A stretch of DNA of 64,000 bases from Rhizodiscina lignyota. Its lineage: Eukaryota; Ascomycota; Dothideomycetes; Aulographales; Rhizodiscinaceae. Below, piece after piece: positions 34,035-44,417 of the stretch. The DNA lies in contig ML978122.1 in the NCBI GenBank assembly GCA_010015805.1, positions 1,584,453 to 1,648,452 of the forward strand, read 5' to 3'. Each line of letters starts with the position of its first letter. Within the stretch, counting starts at the first letter, position 1. A program made the position numbers and the translations under genes. The notes beneath the pieces were generated by a model, which saw only the letters and a list, made by a program, of their open reading frames with translations, made no database searches and had not been told where the DNA came from.

Positions 34035-34958
34035 ATGGAGGCAGCATCCTACACTCTCCATCATCACAGATATTCCATCTGCTCTATTATGGTGAGATAC
34101 TGCATCGCTATTCGAGGGGAGCCCAAAAGCGGCATGTCCGAAGCGACATTCTTCGAAAAGGAGATAGACATCTTCGCAAACGAGCAGCTGTCCGAAGACT
34201 TCCTCTGCCATGTGAACCCAAAAGGCCAGGTATTGCTTAGTTTCCCCGGTCGCTCACCACTCTTCTGTTTCAATGACCACCTGACCATGCAATCAGGTCC
34301 CAGCGATTACCACTTCGAGTCTTGATCAGCCACTCTACGACAGTGTAACAATCACACATTATCTTGCCAGCTTATACCCAAGTCTGATGCCGCCATCTCA
34401 TCGTCAGCTGATTTCCAGCCTGATTGATCTCTTGCATAGCATCAATTTCTTTTCCTTGAGCTTCGCAGGGTCGAAGAACGGCGACCCTGCCGGACATATC
34501 AAGCAAGAAATTCAACGCCGACTGAGGAAAGATGTATCACCTAGGTACCGGGAAGCCTTAGAATATAAACTAGCAGTGTAGGTTCTGCATGGAGTCTCGC
34601 ACCTCAAGACTCTTAATCCCAGAACAATCATATCATGGCTGACTCTCTCCCAATTCACAGTCATGAAGCCGAGAAAGTCTACGGCCTGGGATCCGATTTT
34701 GTTACGAAAATGATCAGTCGCACCGAGAGTCTGCTCTTCATATGTCAACAGAATCTGCCAGAAGGGGCTAGGTGGATGCTTGGTTTACCACAACCCAGCG
34801 CTCTTGACGCACACCTGGTGACTTTTATAGCGAGACTGGAGGATGCGGGCAGAACGAATCTCGTGCCACCACGACTCTCAACATATTGTGCAGATGCGCG
34901 CGAGACTGAAGAGTGGAGGCGCATCATGCAAGGAAGAAAGACTGCCCCTGGCAGGTAG
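34035..34958 (+). CDS. Glutathione S-transferase-like protein
   Basis: Three exons (34035-34229, 34297-34577, 34661-34958) give 257 residues. The thioredoxin-like N-terminal part includes MVRYCIAIRGEP and a split VPAITTSSLDQPLYDSVTITHYLA that gives the cis-Pro (VPAI) and the D-S glutathione-binding region. The helical C-terminal part has ALEYKLAV|HEAEKVYGL across intron 2 and the conserved PSALDAHLVTFIARLEDAGR block of a fungal GST group, ending RRIMQGRK. It could conjugate or isomerise glutathione adducts of reactive ring-cleavage or quinone intermediates made by the neighbours. Family call is good; activity is inferred. Confidence 0.8.
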
Positions 34959-36404
34959 TAGGGTGACAACGTGGGCGTGAAAGTGGAGCATGTGAACTGC
35001 AGTCTATAGCATTCGCCCGCATCAACTTCCTCTGTCCCATGACATGGAGCACTTTCCAAGACAAGATCCTCACCCCTCCGACCTTTTGAGCGCACCATGA
35101 AGAGCTGCAGCCACCCCAACAATCCAGGCAGAGCAGTGGTCAAGTGGTGAGTTTCTGGCATGAGCAACAATACAGCGGCAAGCGGCCGGGTACGTATGTT
35201 AGCTAGAGCAACGTAAAACATGATAACATAGCAAACCTTCTCCACTTTCATGAATAACTTCACTACGTCGCCCCTGAGCTCCTCTTTCGAGGACGTCCTT
35301 TCCTGCCTACGTCAGAATCCTGACTTGGGTGATCTTGACATGGAGATTAACAGCGAATGGTAGTCGCTACAGGAACCGGAGGCATAGGACAGTCAGGCGC
35401 CCCATATTAAAGTCACTTTGACCTGGAAGTTGCTGCTGCTAGGAGCTGCTAGGTATTTCCGGCACCACCACCAATGACGACGAAGGGTTCGATCTACCCT
35501 CCAGAAGTGTTCTTACATGTATAAGACGAATCTCTCTCCTAACTGATTGCCTGTGAGCATCTAATGCTTAGTGACGGGAAACTGAATTGACCCCAAGTCG
35601 GGGCGACTGTCTGAGACTTGTTGGGCCGTTTGTGCGAGGTTGGTACAGCCAACTAAGCCCTCTTGCACGAGAGCACTTCTTCCCACTCCTACTTCCGGCA
35701 GACCCCACTCGGGGTCACCCGCATTCCGGGTGGAGTAGAAGTAAGTGTCGGAAGTGTCGGAACATCGGACACGGCTCGCGTCGCGAATGTGCCGATTGAG
35801 GCTGAAGGAGCCAATACTACAACTCCTCTCGTGCTGAACCGATATGGAAAAGGCCCTTCCCTTATCCTACTCCGCAATTTCTCCGCAAAGCTTCTTCCCC
35901 CAGTAAACCTCTTACCCCGCAAATGCGCCTTAACCAACGGCCTCTGCAGTACAAGCTTAATGCCCACCCAATTAACCCACAACTGCGAACTACTTTTGGC
36001 TTTCAAACACCAAAACACAGGGAGATCGATGGGGTTCCGCCGCGGGGGACTCCGACATGAAGAGGAGACACTACACGAACACGACGCTATTTCAGGGAAA
36101 AAAGTGTTTTTTTATCGGCTACTCCTTCACAGGGATTGTGTGGAGAGAATGTCGTTACGGGTCATAGCAGGTATGCATGTCTACGAGACAATAGTCACGG
36201 CACATATATAGAGGCAGGAAGCCTGTCCACCTCGAAAATACGATGTTTCTATTCCTTCTTAACTTTTATTTTCCGCTCTCTTATTTAGCTGCTCTATTTT
36301 CACGCTATTATCATCAATATAAACCTTAAGTTGCGCGAATTCCTTCCCCTTGTACGAAGTCCTTGGTCCTCTACATTGTTGCCTCCCTGGCCCGTCAGGA
36401 CATC
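34959..36404. other. 1.4-kb spacer with palindromic elements
   Basis: No gene is supported; a 182-codon open frame near 35663-36211 has no ATG-supported family match and its composition is not coding-like. Two CCCC/GGGG palindromes lie at 35590-35603 and 35701-35716, the latter followed at once by acccgcattccgggt (35716-35731). A CCG-CCG-CGG run is at 36037-36045. It may contain debris of a small mobile element. Confidence 0.45.
35701..35716. repeat. Palindrome GACCCC-ACTC-GGGGTC
   Basis: Perfect 6-nt arms; a second inverted repeat ACCCG-N5-CGGGT directly follows. A related element, ACCCCA-AGT-CGGGG, is at 35590-35603. Confidence 0.65.
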
Positions 36405-38125
36405 ATGTTTCTCGCATTATCCTTGGCAACAATTTTCAAAACCTCTATTGCTATTGTTAGCATCTCCATGTTGACATGAATTGGGCTAAATGGTCTTTAA
36501 CACATAAATACAGGCAATCGGATATTTCCTGTGCCAATGTGGCTACAATGTCTTGTTCCATCCTCTACGACACTACCCTGGCCCCAAGCTATGGGCAATG
36601 ACCCGCATCCCTTACACGTGCATGTTCCTGTCGGGAAAGGCGCACATTCGGATTCTCGAGTTCCACAAGCAGTACGGTCCTGTGGTTCGAATTGCGCCGG
36701 AATTCTTGTCGATGAGTCACGAGGATGCCATGAAAGAGACCCGTGATCACCGCAAGGACGGCAAGGCTCTGCTGATGAAAGAACCTATTCATCATGCTGA
36801 TCTGCAGAAAACTCTTTTTGGCGCCACTCGCGACGACCATACGCGATATCGGCGGGCAGTGGCTCACGGTTTCTCTGCCAAGTCCATGCAGGATCAGCAG
36901 CCACTCATACAGACCTATATCAGTATGCTGATGAGACGTCTTCGTGAGCAGTGCGATGGAGGTTCAACGGCGTTGGACATGGTTAAATGGTTCAATTACG
37001 CAACCTTCGATGTCATTGGTGATCTATCGTTCGGTGAATCATTTGGATGTCTCGAAAACTCAGATTATCATCCGTGGGTCGCACTCATCTTCGATGTGGT
37101 CAAAGACTTGACGTGGAGGCTGAGTATGAAGCGTTATACGCTTCTTGCACCTCTCTTAAAGTACCTTATCCCGAAGCAATTGTCACGCAGGTTTGAGGAG
37201 CATAGCGAGCTGTCTCGAGCTAAATTGCAGAAGAGACTTGCTACTCTAACTGACCGGCCCGATTTCATTGGCTCGATGATTAAAGCTCGCTCGAAATCTG
37301 AAAATGTAAGCAAAACCGACGAAAACAAGTAATGGCACACTAAGGGGATTCGAAACAGAGTATTTCGCTCAGTGAAATCGAGACAGTCGCAGCCCAGCTC
37401 ATCATCGCCGGTTCCGAAACGACCGCCACGACTCTGTCCGCGACAACTTACTATCTAACTAGACATCCTCACGTGCTGGCAACGCTGTGTGCTGAAGTCC
37501 GCTCATCCTTCAGCAGCGAGAAGGAAATAAACCTGTTTAATGTGCAGAACCTACGTTACATGATGGCTGTCATTAACGAGTCGATGAGAATGTATCCCGC
37601 GACACCTGGCGGGCAGCCTCGTCAGGTTGATGAGAGCGGGGCTATGATTCTAGGGCAATATGTTCCTGGCGGTGTAAGTAAACCGGAATTCCACTACTTC
37701 GAATTTGATTCATTGACAAGCTTTGTGATGCAGACCAAGATTGAAATCTGGCAATGGGCGCTGTACCATAATCCACGCTGTTTCACAAGGCCCGACGATT
37801 TCATACCAGAGCGATGGCTAGATGACCCACATTTTGCAGCAGATAAGAAGGATGCTTTTCAGCCTTTTTCAGTTGGCCCGCGCAGCTGTATTGGCAGAAA
37901 GTGAGTTATAACAAGTCCCTAGACTTGGTGTTGTTGCTAACGATTATTTTGCTCATCAGCTTGGCATATGCTGAAATGCATCTGATTATAGCACGACTGG
38001 TGTGGAATTTTGATATTCGCTTGGCACAGGGATCAGACGATTGGGATCAAAGAAGCAATGTCCTTCTACTTTGGGAAAAGCCAGGTTTGTATATTTCTTT
38101 GGAGCCGAGGGAAATATCCTCATAG
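36405..38125 (+). CDS. Cytochrome P450 (CYP65/isotrichodermin-hydroxylase-like)
   Basis: Five exons (36405-36455, 36514-37305, 37359-37673, 37734-37900, 37960-38125) give 496 residues. The short first exon (MFLALSLATIFKTSIAI) and the start of exon 2 form the ER membrane anchor, followed by the proline hinge HYPGPKLWA. Later features are RYRRAVAHGFSAK (helix C), the helix-I oxygen-activation motif IIAGSETTATT, the ExxR helix as NESMRMYP, and the heme loop FSVGPRSCIGRN with the cysteine ligand; the last Asn is completed across intron 4. The family resemblance is to fungal P450s such as isotrichodermin C-15 hydroxylases. Substrate unknown; the GMC oxidoreductase follows on the same strand, so the two may act in sequence. 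Confidence 0.9.
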
Positions 38126-38542
38126 TGCCATTCGGGGCTTGATTTGCAATGAATAATGATGGACTGTAAAGTAACCGATGCAAGAATGTTACCGGAGACA
38201 AATCCTCGAAGATCCTCTTTCGGCAAAACACAGGGAACGGGAGCCAATGCAGCGCCACAGCGTACAGCGGAGACATTAATATGCCCTCAACTGTGAGACG
38301 CCTTGGAGTGCACTGTGCGATCTGGTTTGGCCACTCGTCAATAGTCGAGGTAAGCACTAATCAAAAGTTAATGAAGACCGATTTCTTCTAGAGACACGAT
38401 AGTCCGAGCAATAATGGAGAGTATATAATTTGCTAGCTTGCCCTCGATCGCGATAACGATGCTCAGCTCCTTGAGGTTAGGATTCGGACATTATGGTGCA
38501 TTGTCTCTCCGCCGTGAGTGATATTACTGACATTTTCTTTAG

Positions 38543-40628
38543 CCCCTCAACACAAGCGATCTGTGGGGACGATCATTTGGGGTTGTTGGAGAAGAGCGTG
38601 CCTTTGACTACATCGTCTGCGGGGGCGGTAATGCCGGGCTCACAATAGCATCACGACTCTCCGAGAAACCTACCATCAGCGTTGCAGTTGTCGAGGCTGG
38701 TGGATTCTATGAGCTCGACAACGGCTACTACTCCGAGATCCCTGGATGTTGCAGGAAATATTGTACTCCTGTGCTCGTTGGTGGCAATATCATTGATCCT
38801 CAACCGCTCGTTGATTGGGGTGTGGTCATCGAGCCACAGAAGGTAAACTTGATATATCACAATTATACCCTGTCTGATATATTCAGCACCTCAACAATCA
38901 ATCATTTCGGTACCCTGCCGGGAAAACATTGGGAGGAGGGTCGGTATTCCAGTTACGTCCCTGAATTAGAGTCGGAAATCTGACTGCGAGTAGCTCAGCT
39001 CGGAACTTCACCTCGTACCTTAGAGTAAGTTATCTGGTTAGCTAAGGATAATGCGAAACTATGCTAACCTGCTCCATGGGGGATAGCCCACGAAAGGGGC
39101 CTTTGACAAGTGGGCGGCCGAGGTTCGAGACGACTCTTATCAATTCAGGGAGTTCACCCGCTATTTCAGGAAAACTATTAGCTTCACCTCTCCTCCAGAA
39201 TCTCGACTAGCCAAGGATCACTACGACGAAGACGCATTTTGGAAGGCGGGCGGGCCAGTCAAGGTCTCTTTTCCACAATATAGACAGCCTCTGACCGACA
39301 AAATTCCCGATGCTCTTCAAAAGGCTGGCCTATCTGCACTGAGAGGCCTGAGTAGCGGCAAACTGATTGGCTTTGGTCAATCTCCATTTACTGTTGATCC
39401 TTCCACCGGCACGCGAAGCTCTTCTGAAAGCTCTTTCCTGCAGACTGCTCTTGGCCGAGAGAATCTGACAGTCTATATCAAAACGACCGCAGAGAAGATT
39501 GTGTTCGATGGGAAGAAGGCGACCGGGGTCAATGTCGAGACCGGCGGTCTGAGATACACCTTGAAGGCTAAAAATGAAGTCATTGTCTCCTCGGGTGCAT
39601 TCCGTTCCCCTCATCTACTATTGCTCTCTGGAGTTGGACCAAAGAACGATCTGGAGAAACTCGGAATCGAGGTTTTGGCTGACCGGCCCGGCGTTGGCCA
39701 GAATTACCACGTAAGTGCTAAGAACGGATTACCAGACCATTGTGTGATACTCATGTTTACCAGGATCATATGGCCGCGGAAACAATCTATCCAGTTGACT
39801 GTTACACACTCTCTGCCCTCCAAGACTCAGCATCCATGGAAGAGGCTACGAAGCAATTCATCAATACTCGAGATGGCCCACTGACAGGCATTGGTGTTGA
39901 CATTCTTGGTAAGTGATATCCTGTCAATGGATCCCAGCTGGAGAGAAATTCAGGACACTGAGACATTTGCAGCATTCGAGAAGATCCCTCCGCATCATCG
40001 TACCAAGCTCTTCCCGGAAGCAGAAAATGACCTGGCTACTACTTATCCTTCAGATTGGCCTGAAATTGAAATCATACCGCTTTCTTTTACCAACCTGCCA
40101 ACTCCAGAGCCGGAGAAGCAGCACTATATGTCGCTGATGTTCGTCAACCAAGCACCCCTGTCACGTGGAACGATCACTCTCAAGTCAGCCTCGCCCTCGG
40201 ATCCACCTGTTGTCGATCCGAATTACTTCTCCCATCCCACGGACAAGGAACTAATGATCGCAGCTTTCAGACGCGTTCGTGAGATCGCTTCTCATATGGA
40301 CTTCATCAATGGAGTGGAATTCTCACCTGGTGCCTCCGTTCAAACCGACAACGATGAGCATATTATGGAATTCCTAAAAGCAGCCGGAGTTCCCTTTTTC
40401 CATGCTGCAGGGACGTGCAAGATGGGCAAGCGTGATGACCCAATGGCTGTAGTTGACTCGACTGCAAGGCTCATCGGAGTGGAAGGTGTCCGTGTGGTCG
40501 ACGCAAGCGCCTTCCCGTTCTGCTTACCAGGACATCCTCAGAGTGTAGTGTATGCTCTGGCAGAGAAGATCGCGGAGGATATCCTGTCCATGTTGAAGAA
40601 CAGAGAGAGATTGTTACACATAAGATGA
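38543..40628 (+). CDS. GMC oxidoreductase (choline dehydrogenase/aryl-alcohol oxidase-like), 5' end unresolved
   Basis: Exons 38543-38842, 38887-38951, 38994-39024, 39087-39710, 39764-39908 and 39973-40628 join in frame to 606 residues plus an unresolved first exon. The FAD dinucleotide motif is YIVCGGGNAGLTIASRLSE with VVEAGG; later come PAGKTLGGGS, SSGAFRSPHLLLLSGVGP (GMC signature 2), and the C-terminal FFHAAGTCKMG and GHPQSVVYALAEK with the catalytic His pair region. Relatives usually begin with a signal peptide; a candidate ATG at 38459 or 38493 would need an intron of 29-47 nt ending in tttctttag at 38542, so the start is left open. Two introns, of 42 and 44 nt, are very short but restore the frame exactly. 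Likely oxidises a primary or aryl alcohol with oxygen, possibly outside the cell. Confidence 0.8.
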
Positions 40629-41269
40629 CCTGAACTGAAAGCGATTTGTATCACAGTATGGAGACAAGCACATAGTTCGAAGAGTGAAAATTTGCTACTG
40701 GAATGTGAACATTGAATGAAGGTCGCGTGCCCACTTGCCATTTTAGATATATACGGTGCAAGAAAATGCTTATGTTGTCGACGGTTCATAAGCGAACAGT
40801 TGACTCAATGCGTATCATGTTCGATTTCAAGCCCAAGGGCGATTGTGTCGATACTTTCCAGCGTGTTTGACGGCCAACTGGATCCACCCAAGGCGTCGAT
40901 TTGTAGTATTTTGCTGTGTGCGGCAAACTCTCTCTCCGTGTAATGCTCCTGACAGTGCAATTTTATTCGGATAAACCAGGTTTGATTATTGCTATCAGCA
41001 GAGCATTTCAAATTGAAATAACGTGTAATTTCATGCAAAGGGACACAGCAAGTCCTCTTGCTGGGTGGAGGAGCGATCGAATTGTTCGCCTTCGAAAACG
41101 TCATTGTGCGGAAATTCCATGTCTCACACGCACGAAAACTTCACCAGCTCAAGACCAGCCACACTCCCTTCCCACAACGACTACCGCGCACAACCTCTCT
41201 TGCTTCAACCTCAGCCCTATCTCTCAACATTTTCGGAACGAATCTCCAGCTTGCTATACACCGTGAGCG
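40629..41269. other. Intergenic; right edge of the accessory block
   Basis: No gene seen. The 41130-41250 stretch is pyrimidine- and CA-rich, as fungal leaders often are, before the DUF1769 start. Confidence 0.5.
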
Positions 41270-42319
41270 ATGGTTGATCATAATAAATTTATCCTCCGAG
41301 TCACTGCAGGAAGCTCCTACGACGTGTCAACACACCAAGAAGTCAAAGTCAACACTTCAGATGCTGTAAATATATCCTCAGATGACATTGACGCGACAAT
41401 ACGCGTCCGAGTTAAAAACTACAGAGGTTAGAGAGACATCTACACACCGCAAACGTTTTACTGACATTGAGACAAGGCCTTCCTAAGGACTCCCCTTCCG
41501 ACGCCGAATACTTCTCCCATCCTTCACATACGCGCGACCTTTACAGTATAGATTTCTCCTTCAAGCCGAAGCAGACATGGTCAGGCGACGAGATTGTCTT
41601 TGGTAACGATTTCGACCACCCGATCCGCGACCGGTTACCTCCGGGATTTGGATACGCGCTCAAATTGGTCAAGTGGATGATCGATCCAGGACTTGATGGA
41701 GACCCATATGCGGACATACCATGGCTGTACGGCCCGTTGCTGAGTAGCGTAAATATACTGCGGATTGGAGACAAGGATGCGCCTGCAAACGACGAGGAGA
41801 AGATCGTGGAAGAGGGCGCAGAAGGCGAAGGAGAAGAAATAAGACAGGATAAGAGCATACCTGAGAATCCCTCAGCGCGGATGAAACACTTCCTTACCGA
41901 ATCAAACCGCACCGATTTCGAGTTCGAGGCTGGTCGAGAGTACAAATGCGACTTCTTCAATCCGTATCTTGACTTCAACGAGTTTGCGCTCAAGCTGCCA
42001 GGCTTTACATTAAGCATAATAAGTTCTTGGGACGGTCAACCTCTGCGGTGAGTATTCCAGCCGATTTTGATGTTCTTTCTGTAGCCTAACTGAGCTAAGA
42101 GCACACACTCTCAGATATGTTCTGAAACGGCGATACAAAGACAAGGATATCAAAGACAGCACGTTGCTCTTTGTTGTCTGCTTCACTTTACTCCCTGTTG
42201 ATCAGGAGGCTGCAAATTCTATCCAGACAAGCGTCCCGCTTGTCCCGGTGGAAGGAGGTGAGGAGACGAAGGACGCGAGCAAGGACGACACAGGCTACGT
42301 CGATGATGACATCGACTGA
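41270..42319 (+). CDS. DUF1769 family protein
   Basis: Three exons (41270-41426, 41477-42047, 42115-42319) give 310 residues, start MVDHNKFILRVTAGSSYD. It shows the DUF1769 features: FILRVTAG at the start, YFSHPSHTRDLYSIDFSFKP, WSGDEIVFGNDFDHPIRDRLPPG, a central IDPGLDGDPYADIPWLYGP, and NPYLDFNEFALKLPGF then RYVLKRRYKDK. The middle and the C-terminal tail are acidic and probably flexible. The family is conserved in fungi, cytosolic or nuclear, with no established biochemical role. Likely an ordinary conserved gene beyond the accessory block. Confidence 0.88.
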
Positions 42320-42944
42320 AACCCTCCCTCCTAGTATGAACGAGATTCGAAGCGCCTGGCAGATATGTGTGCTGAGGAGCAGACCCTCCATCCTGTGCCC
42401 AACATATCAGTGCACCGCCGCCGAGTGCACCGCCGCCGAGTCCGTATAGCCACAAAGGGATAGACTGGGAAAGGCCAAAGCCTGTAACTCCCATGAACAT
42501 TTTTGGCTGACTACACACCGATGTCAAAGAGTGTGGCCGTTGAGCACCAATACAGGTCCTTGCATTGAGCGGCTGCTGAAATTAGTCAGAGAATGTTTCG
42601 ATGTTAAGCAAAATCAGAAAAGCATTCATACTTCAATCCGATCCCAACTTTCAATTTGACCATTTATCGCGAGGAGCGGTTTCTACATTACGATACCACG
42701 TTATTGTAATCGAAGAAACGGTCGAAGAAACGGAAGTATCTGTTGTTTTCTTACTCGTCCGGGCTGCACAACTGGTTGTAAATCAGTACATTGGCAATAG
42801 CGGTTATCTGCATCAAGCTAACTCATGGTAGTTGGACACTCTTCGCCATTATCGGGTACATTGATTTCAACATAATAAGACTTCTGAGACTGTGCGCTCC
42901 TGCATGCTGAGTTATAAGAACGTCTTATGATACTTGTCAATTAA
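42320..42944. other. Spacer between convergent genes
   Basis: No gene seen. A 15-nt unit agtgcaccgccgccg is repeated twice in tandem at 42409-42438. Confidence 0.5.
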
Positions 42945-43688
42945 TTAATCTAATCTATTGTTTATGACGAAAGTAGCGAGCCCAAACATGAATGACACGA
43001 GCCAGAACCCCCTCGGGGATATCGTTGTCGCTCCTCCGTCAAATGTCTGCCCGGAAGAGCATGTTGATGAAGGGCCGCCGCTCGCTGTAGGGAACGCGCC
43101 GCAATCTTCACCGTTATGAGTTGCTGGTGTCGCGGTAGAATTCCAGAATGGGCCCCAAGTCAATGAGACTGTCGAACTTGTAGTACTCGTCGTTATCGCG
43201 CTGGTTGTCGGAGGGTCCGCGGGCTTCGATGTAGAAGCGCTCGATTTCGATGTTGTCGGTGGGTCCGTTGCCTTCGCTAATGGAGCAGTAGTTGATGTGA
43301 ATGTCGCACAGGCTCGAGAGAGCATGTCGTAAGTCGTCGAGCAGGAGGATTGGATGCAAGAGTCTAAGGAAGGAGAGAAACTGCTACACTTGCAGCCACC
43401 TTTTTATGTCAGTCGGCGACTCGCAAAAGCAATTCCAGGAACATTCCCATACACTTAAAATCTCCCATAGCACAGGAGCATCCAGCAAACGCTGAGGCTA
43501 AGCATGCTTGCTAACCCATAATCAGTCACGTGCCAACATATTGGAAGTTAGATACCAACAGCGCAAAGCGGGAGATTCCCGAGGTCTGACAACTGAGCAT
43601 GTACGTCGATATCTGCAACGAGTGCGAGGATAAATATTATCGAAAAGAGCGATCGCAAGGAACTCAGCGAGGACAGAATGAGAGCCAT
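42945..43688 (-). CDS. CFEM-domain protein, probably GPI-anchored
   Basis: Three exons (43688-43556, 43491-43453, 43399-42945) give 208 residues; the middle exon is only 39 nt. A signal peptide (MALILSSLSSLRSLFSIIF and following, to about residue 32) leads into a cysteine-rich domain, LPLCAVAFAGCSCAMGDF then KCGCKCSSF, SCIQSSC and RACATF. This is the CFEM pattern of fungal surface proteins, though nine cysteines are counted rather than the usual eight. Then follow a Ser/Thr/Pro stalk, a second Cys pair and a C-terminal hydrophobic GFWLVSFMFGLATFVI with a short polar end, compatible with GPI addition. CFEM proteins serve in haem uptake, wall structure or host interaction. Exon joins rest on frame and the cysteine pattern. 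Confidence 0.75.
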
Positions 43689-44417
43689 TAGATGAGAGAG
43701 AAGGAAGGACGATGAGAGATAGGGAAGTCAGAATAGCGATGGCTTCACCATCTGGAGATCACAATGAATGTTAGGCTACAACCTGCACAGCCAGCTCGAG
43801 CTGTTGCTGCGCCTATATCTCTTGAAAGCCAAGCAAGCGACCCAATTCCGCTGTCCACATGGAGTTGGCGACAGCCTCCTTCCTTCGACATGACACATCA
43901 GGCAATCAGCTTCCCAACCGCCCCATGCACGCGAGGTCTCGTCGGGCGTCGATGGAGGCAATGCCAGAGCTCCAAGCCGCTCTCTCCGCAGTCCGCTTGC
44001 GTTTCTCCATGACGAGGCTGCAGAATGAAGACGTGGCTCTGGGGAGGTGGTGGCTGTTATTTATCGCGTTTTCAAAGAAGGCAGCAGCAAAACCACGGTT
44101 GAATGCCACACACGATTCATTCACCATCTTGGCATAAGGGGGCACATCTTCCAAAACCAGCAGAGTTAATCGAAGTGGCGTCGCCCCATTGGTCTCGAAG
44201 AGGCTCTGCTCTCATCGCTTGCAACTTTGGTGACCACGCCCGATCATGCCTTTTGTCAGTATGAGCCTCGGCGATACAGCGACGAGGCTGGGAGGGTGCT
44301 GGACAGAGCAAAGCGCGTTCCTTGATAGAGTATCTCTGGTCGACATTTCATGCGCAAGTTGTTGCTCTGATATCTCTCATTTTCAAACTGCAGAAATTTG
44401 TTGTTCCGTAGCCTGTC
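43689..44417. other. Divergent promoter region
   Basis: About 730 nt between the divergent CFEM gene and the membrane-protein gene. Several open frames of about 80 codons on both strands are unconvincing. Nothing else is seen. Confidence 0.45.

Noticed and set aside
35663-36211. Plus-strand frame of 182 codons.
   Set aside because: The composition and lack of an ATG-supported start argue against a gene; it crosses palindromic elements and a stretch with odd poly-T and poly-A runs.
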